From Chloroflexota bacterium (GTDB lineage: Bacteria; Chloroflexota; Anaerolineae; JACRMK01): a DNA stretch of 17,049 nt. The stretch lies in assembly GCA_016200765.1 (NCBI GenBank), contig JACQEC010000060.1, positions 1-17,049 of the forward strand, in the 5' to 3' direction. Made by a program: the position numbers and the translations under genes. How positions within the stretch are numbered: the stretch's first letter is position 1; each line of letters starts with the position of its first letter. Under the pieces are notes generated by a model that saw nothing but the letters and a program-made list of their open reading frames with translations, did not search any database and was not told where the DNA came from. This document shows, piece after piece, positions 6,998 to 13,525 of the stretch.

Positions 6998-8184
6998 TGA
7001 TGACAGAACGCCTTTATTACTACGACCCTGGCCTTCACGCTTTTGACGCGCAGGTGCTCTCTGCCGAGGTGCGCGGCGGGCGCGTGGCGGTGACGCTAGA
7101 TCGAACCGCCTTCTATCCAACCGGTGGCGGTCAGCTGCACGATACCGGCACACTCGGCGGCGCACCGGTGCTCGAGGTCGCCGATGAAAATGGGCAGATT
7201 GTTCACTATCTCGCGCGCGAGCCGCTTGGCGCCCGTGCGCACGGCGAGATTGATTGGGCGCGCCGGCGGGACCTCACCGAGCAGCACACCGGCCAGCACA
7301 TTCTGTCGCAGGCGCTGGTTCAGCTTTATGGCGCTGACACCATCTCGGTGCACATGACCGAAAGCAACTGCACGCTCGACCTGCGGAGACCGCTGACGCC
7401 GGACGAGCACACACAGGCTGAGGAGTTGGCTAACGAGATTGTGCGCAGCAATCGCCCGGTGCGCGCTCTGTTTGTCAGTGATGACGAGCTCCGCCAGATG
7501 CCCCTCCGTAAGCTGCCGGCATCCAAGTATGACAAGATCCGTATCGTGGAGATTGCAGATTTTGACTGGTCGCCGTGTGGCGGCACGCATGTGCGGGCGA
7601 CGGGCGAGGTGGGTTTGATTAAGATTGTGCGCGCTGAACGCCGGGGTAGTGAACAACGTGTCGAGTTCGCTTGCGGAAGGCGCGCCCTGCACGATTACCG
7701 CTGGAAGAATCAAGTGGTCGTGTCCATAGCCGCTCAATTGACCGTGAAGGATACTGAGCTAGCTTCGGCCGTTCAGCGGATGGACGATGAGAATCGGGAC
7801 ATGCGACGCCTGATCAGTGGCTTGAAATCGGAGCGGCTCGATTACGAGGCTCAAGCCCTCTGGGCGTCGGCGCCGTACGATGGGCGAGCGCGCCGGGTCG
7901 AGCACGTGTTCAGCGGGCGCCCACCGGAAGAAGTTCGCCAACTGGCCATCCGATTGAAAGATAGGCCACAGACGATTCTGCTGTTTGCCGTGTCGGGCGA
8001 CAAATCTCATATCATTTTTGCGCGCTCGGCTGATGTCGCGGTTGATATGGGTCGGGCGGTGCGCGAGGTCAGCGCGCTATTTGGCGGACGGGGCGGCGGC
8101 CAGCCGGAGATCGCGCAAGGCGGTGTCGTCGCCGGCAGTGATCTGCGGGAGGTGCTCACGGCCGCCCGCGAAAAGATTCAGTAG
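6997..8184 (+). CDS. alaX: AlaX-type alanyl-tRNA editing hydrolase with DHHA1 domain
   Basis: A 395-residue free-standing relative of the AlaRS editing and C-terminal domains that hydrolyses mischarged Ser-tRNA(Ala) (and Gly-tRNA(Ala) in some members). The N-terminal barrel has RTAFYPTGGGQLHDTGTL, the usual AlaX opening. The zinc site is complete: H97-TGQ-H101 and C194-GGT-H198. A short coiled region (about 255-290) leads to a DHHA1 domain ending in LFGGRGGGQPEIAQGG near 365-380, which makes this the long AlaX class. The start is ATG 6997 or ATG 7000. RNase Z cutting after tRNA base 73 would leave an mRNA starting UGAUG, usable only from 7000. It is followed after 15 bases by an MFS gene, an apparent operon. 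Confidence 0.9.
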   Translation: MMTERLYYYDPGLHAFDAQVLSAEVRGGRVAVTLDRTAFYPTGGGQLHDTGTLGGAPVLEVADENGQIVHYLAREPLGARAHGEIDWARRRDLTEQHTGQHILSQALVQLYGADTISVHMTESNCTLDLRRPLTPDEHTQAEELANEIVRSNRPVRALFVSDDELRQMPLRKLPASKYDKIRIVEIADFDWSPCGGTHVRATGEVGLIKIVRAERRGSEQRVEFACGRRALHDYRWKNQVVVSIAAQLTVKDTELASAVQRMDDENRDMRRLISGLKSERLDYEAQALWASAPYDGRARRVEHVFSGRPPEEVRQLAIRLKDRPQTILLFAVSGDKSHIIFARSADVAVDMGRAVREVSALFGGRGGGQPEIAQGGVVAGSDLREVLTAAREKIQ

Positions 8185-8199
8185 ATAGGATCGAGTGCG

Positions 8200-9441
8200 A
8201 TGCGTTCGCTTATCTTGAACAAGGCACTGTGGAGCCTGTCGTTAGGGCACTTCAGTATTGACCTATACGGCGGAGCTATGCCGATAGTGATGGTCTATCT
8301 AGCCAGCACGCTCCATCTCAGTATTGGGCAGGTGGGATTGGTATCGGCGGTGTATTCGATCTGCTCGTCCATCTCTCAACCCTTGTTTGGCTACTGGGCG
8401 GACCGTTGGGGGGGACGATGGTTCGCTAGCGGCGGGCTGGCGTGGATGTCCATCTTTCAAGGGCTTATAGGCTTTGTGCCCGACTACACGACGTTGTTGA
8501 TCGTCGCGCCGCTGGCTGGATTCGGCTCGGCTGCGTTCCATCCTCAAGGCGCATCCGGCGCCAGCCACGCCAGCGGAGATCGCAAGACCGCCGGCATGGC
8601 GATATTCCTGCTGGGAGGCAACGGCGGCTTTGCTTTCGGACCCTTAATCGCCGCTGGTATCCTTGGCCTGCTTGGCCTCCACGGCACCGCGGTCATGGCC
8701 TTGTTCGGCTTGGCTATCGCCCCGGTGCTGTTTGCGCTGCAAGGGCAGACAAAGCATTCGCATGGGGGTACGGCACCGGCCCGCAGCGGCGCGCGTATTG
8801 AGCGTAACGCGGCATTTACGCGGTGGAGCATCATAGCCCTGGTGTTGGTGATGTCGTTGCGGGCGTGGGTTCAATCAGCCGTCTCGTTTTATGCGCCGCT
8901 ATTCTTCACGTCCGTGGCCGGCTTCAGCGTGTCGCTAGCCAGCCAGCTTTCATTTGTCATCTTGCTGATGCTCGCCATCGGATCTTTGGCGGGGGGTTTT
9001 GCGGCTGACCGCATTGGCGGGCGCACGGTGATGATCGTGTCGTTTTTGATCTCCGCGCCGGTTACTTTTGTGATGTTTTCGTTGCACGACGAGCGAGCGT
9101 TTCTCGTTGCGCCGCTACTCGGCTTTATGGCGGGCGCAGCATGGCCGCCGACCATTGTGTTAGCGCAGGAACTCTTCCCGAAGAATGCCGCTGTGGCGTC
9201 CGGTCTTGCGCTAGGCTTTACGTTTGCGATGGGAGGGCTGGGCACAGGGTTGACCGGCTATCTAGCCGAACCCGAACGGCTCGGCCTCGCCAACAGCCTG
9301 TTACTGCTGTCGGCGACGCCGATACTGGCTGCGGTGTGTACACTAGGACTGCCAAGCCATAAGGCGGTGGCTAAAGCGGCTACGGCTGCGCGCGAGGCGA
9401 ATAAGGGCGGCGCTGTGCTCGGTGAAGCCGCCGGCCGCTAG
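8200..9441 (+). CDS. MFS transporter, fosmidomycin-resistance (Fsr) type
   Basis: A 413-residue twelve-helix transporter. LGHFSIDLYGGAMPIVMVYL at the N-terminus, GYWADRWGGRWF in the helix 2-3 loop, and GFGSAAFHPQGASGASHAS followed by GMAIFLLGGNGGFAFGPL are the signatures of the Fsr branch. Members of this branch export fosmidomycin and related compounds. A second-half GGFAADRIGGRTVMIVS repeats the loop motif, as expected from MFS internal symmetry. The central loop (QTKHSHGGTAPARSGARIERNAAFTRW) is hydrophilic. The ATG at 8200 has an AGGA about nine bases upstream. Resistance to fosmidomycin itself is not implied; many Chloroflexota carry such genes with unknown substrates. Spacing of 15 bases from alaX and 18 to the next gene supports one operon. 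Confidence 0.85.
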   Translation: MRSLILNKALWSLSLGHFSIDLYGGAMPIVMVYLASTLHLSIGQVGLVSAVYSICSSISQPLFGYWADRWGGRWFASGGLAWMSIFQGLIGFVPDYTTLLIVAPLAGFGSAAFHPQGASGASHASGDRKTAGMAIFLLGGNGGFAFGPLIAAGILGLLGLHGTAVMALFGLAIAPVLFALQGQTKHSHGGTAPARSGARIERNAAFTRWSIIALVLVMSLRAWVQSAVSFYAPLFFTSVAGFSVSLASQLSFVILLMLAIGSLAGGFAADRIGGRTVMIVSFLISAPVTFVMFSLHDERAFLVAPLLGFMAGAAWPPTIVLAQELFPKNAAVASGLALGFTFAMGGLGTGLTGYLAEPERLGLANSLLLLSATPILAAVCTLGLPSHKAVAKAATAAREANKGGAVLGEAAGR

Positions 9442-9459
9442 GCGCCATTAGGAGACGTC

Positions 9460-10329
9460 ATGGATCAGATAACCGAGCATGTCTATGTACACCAAGACAG
9501 CCGAGACACGAATCTAGGCGTTATCATAACTGCCGATAGGCCCATCCTGGTGGATAGCCCGATGCTGCCCGCAGACGCGCGCCAATGGCGGGACGCAATT
9601 CAGCGCCTGTCACTCGCACGCCCCTTATACATTATCAATAGCGATCACCACATCGGCCATGCGCTGGGCAATTGGGCGTTCCCGGATACGCCGGCTATCG
9701 CGCATCGTCACGCAGCCCATCTGATGCTGGAAAAATACGATAGCACATTTCGCTCAAGGCTGGTTGATTCGTTCCGGGCGACTGAGCCAGAGGTCGCGGC
9801 CGATCTAGAGACGATCGCGATGCCGCGTCCGCGGCTCGGCGTGGTAGACGAGATGGAGTTGAACATCGGCGATCTACTCATCGAGCTGATTCATGTTGGG
9901 GGACACACACCCGGCACACTCATGGTCCGAGTGCCTGCGGACGATGTGGTGTTTACCGGCGATGTTGTAGTACAGGGGCGTTATCCTGGCCTCTCGGATG
10001 CGAACAGTCTGCAATGGCTCGCGGCCCTTGAGAAGATCGTTCGGTTGCATGCACGCTACATCGTCCCCGGTCACGGCCAGAGCGCGACGATCCAGACCTT
10101 GCAGGATATTGATGGCTTCATCCGCTATATCCGAGAATCCGTTAGCGCCTATTATGCCACCGGCTTGAGCCGCAAGGATGTCGTCTCAAGGATCAGAGCA
10201 GTAGAAGGCTTTACCATCGAGGATAGCGACCAGGCTCGTTCTGAACAGCGCCTCAAGTCTAGTGTGCAACGCGTTTACGATGAGTTGAAAGAGCGTGACA
10301 AGGAGATTGAGAAGGCGCGTTCCGATTAG
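9460..10329 (+). CDS. MBL-fold metallo-hydrolase with a variant metal site
   Basis: A 289-residue metallo-beta-lactamase fold protein. ATG 9460 is preceded by AGGAG with five-base spacing, so the start is secure. The fold markers are VIITADRPILVDSPM, the metal loop at 60-71, GGHTPG (H149), FTGDVV (D168) and VPGHG (H205). The metal loop normally reads T-H-x-H-x-D-H; here it reads S61-D62-H63-H64-I65-G66-H67. The first His is therefore Asp and the Asp ligand is Gly. Last in the alaX operon, it ends with a charged helix (RVYDELKERDKEIEKARSD). Substrate unknown; a thioesterase or lactonase-like role would be a guess. The altered site may give one-metal or different metal chemistry. Confidence 0.85.
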   Translation: MDQITEHVYVHQDSRDTNLGVIITADRPILVDSPMLPADARQWRDAIQRLSLARPLYIINSDHHIGHALGNWAFPDTPAIAHRHAAHLMLEKYDSTFRSRLVDSFRATEPEVAADLETIAMPRPRLGVVDEMELNIGDLLIELIHVGGHTPGTLMVRVPADDVVFTGDVVVQGRYPGLSDANSLQWLAALEKIVRLHARYIVPGHGQSATIQTLQDIDGFIRYIRESVSAYYATGLSRKDVVSRIRAVEGFTIEDSDQARSEQRLKSSVQRVYDELKERDKEIEKARSD

Positions 10330-10367
10330 AGACGAACATCCGGATTGAGAAGCGCTTGGCCGAGGGA

Positions 10368-10395
10368 GCAAGGAGGGTGACTAGACCCTCCTTGC
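10368..10395 (+). terminator. Hairpin terminator after the alaX-MFS-MBL operon
   Basis: GCAAGGAGGGT and ACCCTCCTTGC form a perfect 11-bp stem around a six-base loop (GACTAG), starting 38 bases after the MBL stop codon. No T-run follows, so it is not a classic intrinsic terminator; it may act as a processing or weak termination signal. Confidence 0.55.
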
Positions 10396-10877
10396 CCCTC
10401 TACCAAAAGGAGGAGAAAACGGAAAGAAGGCAAGTTCGAGCAAACAAAAAACCCAGAAGAAAGTCGTTTCTGGGTAACGGCTTTCTCCTTAAAGCCTACG
10501 AGGTTAGCTGTCGGGTTTGCCTCCGCTTGTCAAGGGGAAATTTTGGCAAGGGTGGTATTATTGTGGGAGTAGCGTCTGCCTTGTGGTGGGCCAGAAAATG
10601 ATAGGCGCGCCGACATCCGGCGAGAAAGCAGTCTCCATCGCATGCAAGCTAGGAAAGCAACGTGTGTCGCTTTTAGCAATATCGCCCTCATCAAATAATC
10701 ACAATGTAACACCACTCATCTTAACCGCACGACTCTGGCTGGGGCGGGTAAAGGTGTCTGTAAAGCAGCCAGTCGGGGGTGTTGTCACAACAGCACGGGC
10801 TTACAGATAAAAAATCCCTTGTTTACCGAGGTGAAGTGAAATTGGCCTGCACCCGACTACCTATCGGTATTCACACC
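10396..10877. other. Gene-poor stretch at the left end of the accessory region
   Basis: About 480 bases with no protein I can recognise in any frame. Open frames of 60-97 codons occur but read like noise. It holds a minus-strand intrinsic terminator (10441-10475, listed separately). It also holds a GC-rich foldable segment around 10756-10808, where CTGTAAAGC pairs imperfectly with GCTTACAG around an inner TGTTG/CAACA stem. No match to RNase P, tmRNA, SRP RNA or 6S RNA is visible to me. It may be the junction between the chromosomal operon and the element to the right. Confidence 0.4.
10441..10475 (-). terminator. Intrinsic terminator read from the minus strand
   Basis: On the minus strand an eight-base stem (ACCCAGAA / TTCTGGGT, 10475-10451) with a nine-base loop is followed directly by a TTTTTT-rich tract (10450-10441). 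This is a good rho-independent terminator. The only minus-strand genes to the right are the antitoxin and broken PIN toxin, ending at about 10878, so it could end that operon or an unidentified RNA. Confidence 0.65.
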
Positions 10878-11392
10878 TTATCCTCCTCTGTACTGGGAGG
10901 AAGGCAACCCGCGAGGGATGTCGGTTTCGCCTCTGTGGCCGGTGGTTGCTGTGGAGCCGCACTTGACTCCTCCCCTCGGAATCCGACTCAATCGCGCTAG
11001 AAACCGACGGGGCAGTACGATGGGAATCCCCTCGCAGTTGCCCAGTCTGAGCAGGTGCTGATCGCTAGATACAACATAATCCACCTGACCCTCGACCGCA
11101 CAGGCGAGGGTCAGGTGGAATCATACTGAACCGCGTGTAGCTCTAGGTGGGCCGGCGTCAGGTAAGTCGCCAGCGCCAAAGCGTCCACCAACAGGGCCAC
11201 CTCCTCGTCGCTGAACTGGTGATATTTGCGAATGCGCGGGTAGGCCAGCACCCGTCGCAAGTCGTCCAGGATCGACTGAGAGGTCACCAAGTCCAATTGA
11301 CCATCGCGCTAAGCCGCCAGCACTTGGGCGGGGTGTTCGTCAGTGCGGATCGTCGTGCTCACATACTGGCCGACATCCAAGACTGCGCGCAT
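10878..11392 (-). pseudogene. PIN-domain toxin (COG1569 type), inactivated
   Basis: The minus-strand frame from ATG 11392 reads MRAVLDVGQYVS, then a TAG at 11311-11309 where relatives usually have Trp. It continues DGQLDLVTSQSILDDLRRVLAYPRIRKYHQFSDEEVALLVDALALATYLTPAHLELHAVQYDS. In another frame it resumes LACAVEGQVDYVVSSDQHLLRLGNCEGIPIVLPRRFLARL, the C-terminal half with the conserved D in VVSSD. PIN toxins are Mg-dependent RNases; the N-terminal acidic residue is present (LD), but the usual DTN is DVG. Between the halves the expected DPDDD segment is missing and replaced by one arm of a 14-bp palindrome. One stop plus one frameshift make this a dead gene. It lies just downstream of the antitoxin on the same strand. 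Confidence 0.75.
11081..11118. repeat. Perfect 14-bp inverted repeat inside the PIN pseudogene
   Basis: CCACCTGACCCTCG (11081-11094) and CGAGGGTCAGGTGG (11105-11118) are perfect inverse complements around a ten-base loop. On the minus strand the later-read arm encodes the conserved EGQV segment; the earlier-read arm occupies the place of the missing acidic loop. Confidence 0.85.
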
Positions 11393-11463
11393 ACGCCCAT
11401 CGGGTTAAGCCCTCGACCCATTGTGCGAGCGCCGCGTGCGACGCAAGTCGGTCAAGGCCGCGC

Positions 11464-11497
11464 AAGTCGCGCCCGCGGCAGAGGTCGGGCGCGACTT
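11464..11497. repeat. Perfect 12-bp inverted repeat at the antitoxin stop codon
   Basis: AAGTCGCGCCCG (11464-11475) and CGGGCGCGACTT (11486-11497) pair perfectly around a ten-base loop. Its right edge includes two bases of the antitoxin TAA, so it lies between the antitoxin and toxin genes. It could attenuate or end transcription between them, although no T-run follows. Confidence 0.75.
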
Positions 11498-11747
11498 ACG
11501 TTCGCTGTTGAGCCGTCTCCAGGAGCGTAAAGACCTGCTGCTTGGCCAGCCGTTGCCAGGTCTGGTAATCCTCGATCGAGACGATCACCGCCATTGGCCG
11601 GCCGGAGCGCTCAATGACGAATGCATCTTTCTTATAGAAGGCTTCTTCGATCAGCTTGCCCAGACTGCGCCGGGCCTCGAAGGCGCCCACCGTCTTTTCC
11701 GTGACATGAGTAGCACAAATATCACAGACGCCGTAGCTCTTGTCCAA
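11496..11747 (-). CDS. Phd/YefM-family antitoxin
   Basis: The C-terminal 64 residues are a clear Phd/YefM antitoxin: VGAFEARRSLGKLIEEAF for dimerising and DNA binding, then KDAFVIERSGRPMAVIVSIEDYQTWQRL, followed by a toxin-binding tail. Such proteins neutralise a toxin and repress their own operon. The start is unclear. A TTG at 11747 gives 83 residues with an atypical Cys-rich head, and a GTG at 11690 gives 64. An ATG at 11707 is out of frame by one base, and one inserted base after it would give the family-like start MSTEKTVGAFEA. So the gene may itself carry a small deletion at its 5' end. It precedes the broken PIN toxin by about 100 bases on the same strand. Phd-type with PIN-type pairing is common. 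Confidence 0.78.
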   Translation of the reverse strand: MDKSYGVCDICATHVTEKTVGAFEARRSLGKLIEEAFYKKDAFVIERSGRPMAVIVSIEDYQTWQRLAKQQVFTLLETAQQRT

Positions 11748-11888
11748 GGGCCCGTGTCTCAGAAGAGTGGCCCATCAGGCCTTCTCCCTTTGACCAATTT
11801 GACCCATAATACACAGGGCCACAGCGCGGCGAAAATAACATGCTTGATGCTCTAGTTGACCAGCGGTGCCGTCGAGGATGAGTTTGCC
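11748..11888. promoter_or_regulatory. Divergent intergenic region between antitoxin and AbiEii genes
   Basis: The ATAATA at 11806-11811 reads TATTAT on the minus strand, 17 bases from a poor TTTCGC, and could be the antitoxin -10 box. On the plus strand CATAAT at 11805-11810 overlaps it and could serve the AbiEii gene. Both calls are weak. A GAGGA at 11874-11878 is the likely ribosome-binding site for the ATG at 11889. Confidence 0.3.
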
Positions 11889-13235
11889 ATGATTGAACCT
11901 GATGAAATCATCAATATGTCGCAGGAGTTGAAGGTTCACGAATCAAACGTTCAGCGCGACTACATATTCGGATGGACGCTTGCTGGCATTTACGCGGCAA
12001 GCGATTTAGGCAACCATCTCGTGTTAAAGGGAGGCAACTGCCTTCGCAAAGCCTATTTTGAAGCGGCACGTTATTCACCGGACCTGGATTTCGCAACGAC
12101 GGGAGAGCTTTCGCCAGCTTACTTGGCTTCCGAACTAAACCAGGTGTGCGATTTCACCCAGGCCAACACCGGAGTCGAGTTTTCGAAGGATCGCACCCGG
12201 GTTGAAGAGAAAAAGGGCGCCGATTCGTCGAACCACGTTCTCGAAGCGCGAATCTATTTTCGTGATTTCTTTGGCGAAGAGAGCGAAGTCATACTCAGCG
12301 TCAGGATGGACGTCACCGAATTCGAAAAAATATTCCTGCCGGTTCAGACCCGGCATTTGATACATCCATACTCAGATCACTCGCTTTGCATCGCTCCGCT
12401 AAGATGTCTCAAATTGGAGGAGATGCTCGCTGGAAAGCTCAAGTGCCTGCTTCAGCGCCGCCATGTAGCGGACCTATTTGACTTCGTGAATGCAGTATTT
12501 GTCACGCCGTCGCTTGAGATAAATCAGGCGGAGGTGGTGGCGACCTTCTTGAAGATGACCATCTTTGCATCGGGGCCCGGCATCGTTAAGGACTTGTTCG
12601 TCAACCTTCCGTTTCAGATCCTTCAATCTCTGTGGGATAAGTACGTAGTCTGTCCCAGTGGCGCTATGATTCATTTCGATAATGCCGTCGAACGATTCAG
12701 GGCAACGGTCGAGTCCATGTTTGGGTCGTTTCCCGCGGCGCATGGCGAGTTTGCGTTTTTCCCCTCCCACATGCGCAACCCGATCATGGATGCGGGCTAT
12801 AACTTGACACTGCTGCGGATCATGTATGACGGGACAGAGCGGGAGGTTGAACCGTATTCGTTAAAGTACAAGATACGGCGCGACGGCGTCGCACGCGAGT
12901 ATCTGTACGTGTATGATCGAACCGGTGGGCGCAGTTCCGGACCCAGCATCAAGTCGTTGGTCCACCCGAACATTGGATCTATTACAAACACCGATATTCA
13001 GTTCGAGCCCCGTTTCGATGTTGAGCTATCAAAAGCAGGACAATACTTCAAAGAAGCATTCTTTCATGGCTCGCCCGGCCCGCGGATCTCAAGAACTTTA
13101 ACAAGCGCCAGGTACGTAATCGAGTGTCCGCTTTGCACCAAGCACTTCTACCGAAATGAGTACGACACCAAGCTGAACCCTCACAAAGACCAATACGGTA
13201 ACCGATGCTTGGGCAGGATCGGTTATTTGGTCTAA
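11889..13235 (+). CDS. AbiEii/AbiGii-type nucleotidyltransferase with WYL-like region and C-terminal zinc finger
   Basis: A 448-residue protein; ATG 11889 has GAGGA upstream and matches the family N-terminus (a TTG at 11856 would add 11 residues). Residues 15-45 (VQRDYIFGWTLAGI) and the nucleotidyltransferase core K47GGN50..LRKAYF, SPD65LD67F carry the family motifs. LSVRMDVTEFEK supplies a third acidic strand, and EEMLAGKLKCLLQRRHVADLFDF near 190-212 is the family's AGKL helix. AbiEii toxins transfer nucleotides, often to tRNA or other RNAs, and block growth during phage infection. From about 300 to 385 the chain (REVEPYSLKYKI..YLYVYDRTGG..IKSL..NIGSI..F.PRFDVEL) looks WYL-like, a domain that often binds ligands or nucleic acid. 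The end has C413-x2-C416, H432 and C440, a zinc-finger pattern. No AbiEi antitoxin is adjacent. Function in defence is inference. Confidence 0.75.
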   Translation: MIEPDEIINMSQELKVHESNVQRDYIFGWTLAGIYAASDLGNHLVLKGGNCLRKAYFEAARYSPDLDFATTGELSPAYLASELNQVCDFTQANTGVEFSKDRTRVEEKKGADSSNHVLEARIYFRDFFGEESEVILSVRMDVTEFEKIFLPVQTRHLIHPYSDHSLCIAPLRCLKLEEMLAGKLKCLLQRRHVADLFDFVNAVFVTPSLEINQAEVVATFLKMTIFASGPGIVKDLFVNLPFQILQSLWDKYVVCPSGAMIHFDNAVERFRATVESMFGSFPAAHGEFAFFPSHMRNPIMDAGYNLTLLRIMYDGTEREVEPYSLKYKIRRDGVAREYLYVYDRTGGRSSGPSIKSLVHPNIGSITNTDIQFEPRFDVELSKAGQYFKEAFFHGSPGPRISRTLTSARYVIECPLCTKHFYRNEYDTKLNPHKDQYGNRCLGRIGYLV

Positions 13236-13322
13236 TGGCCTCCCAGACAGCATCGGTTGTATCAGCGTCATCAGTCACAACCAGCGTTATCTCAACTGCA
13301 ACCAATGCAACAAATTTGACTC

Positions 13323-13351
13323 TTGACAAGGCATTTCCAATCGCCTAAAGT
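13323..13351 (+). promoter_or_regulatory. Promoter of the HTH-parA cassette, leaderless type
   Basis: A consensus TTGACA (13323-13328), a 17-base spacer and TAAAGT (13346-13351) end six bases before the GTG at 13358, predicting transcription from the G of the start codon. Just upstream, GGTTGT (13255-13260) and ACAACC (13277-13282) form an inverted repeat that could be an operator. Confidence 0.65.
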
Positions 13352-13357
13352 GGAATC

Positions 13358-13525
13358 GTGAAGCGATTTCTGAATGCATCAGAGGTGGCCAGGCTCCTGC
13401 AAGTTGACCGTGCAACAATCACGCGCTGGATTAAGAGAGGCGTGTTAGACGCAGGGCGCATCGGTCGTTCGCGCTGGCGTATTCCGCTGTCGTCGTATGA
13501 ACCGCTCATCAAGAAAGGCACATGA
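13358..13525 (+). CDS. Small excisionase/MerR-like HTH (HTH_17) DNA-binding protein
   Basis: A 55-residue protein too short for most gene callers' defaults. KRFLNASEVARLLQVDRATITRWIKRGVLDAGRIGRSRWRIPLSSYEPLI is a textbook helix-turn-helix_17 fold: NASEVARLLQV (helix 1-2), RATITRWIKRG (recognition helix), and a beta wing around RWRIP. Such proteins act as excisionases or repressors in mobile elements. The GTG start at 13358 is set by the promoter, which gives a leaderless mRNA, and by the fold starting at once. Its TGA overlaps the parA ATG (ATGA at 13522-13525), so it leads the partition operon and probably represses it or bends its DNA. Confidence 0.8.
   Translation: MKRFLNASEVARLLQVDRATITRWIKRGVLDAGRIGRSRWRIPLSSYEPLIKKGT

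Noticed and set aside
10356..10810. Open frames of 60-97 codons in the stretch after the MBL gene
   Set aside because: No conserved motifs, no ribosome-binding sites, and they run through two terminator hairpins.
10396..10877. A structured RNA such as tmRNA, RNase P RNA or SRP RNA
   Set aside because: None of the conserved core sequences of these RNAs could be found on either strand.
11421..11855. A 144-codon plus-strand ORF opposite the antitoxin
   Set aside because: It is the complement of the clear Phd/YefM frame and has no motif of its own.
13235..13348. A 37-codon ORF starting at the AbiEii stop (TAATG), rich in Ser, Thr and Ala
   Set aside because: Low-complexity composition, no ribosome-binding site of its own beyond coupling, and its end overlaps the promoter of the next operon. 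It is more likely non-coding regulatory DNA.
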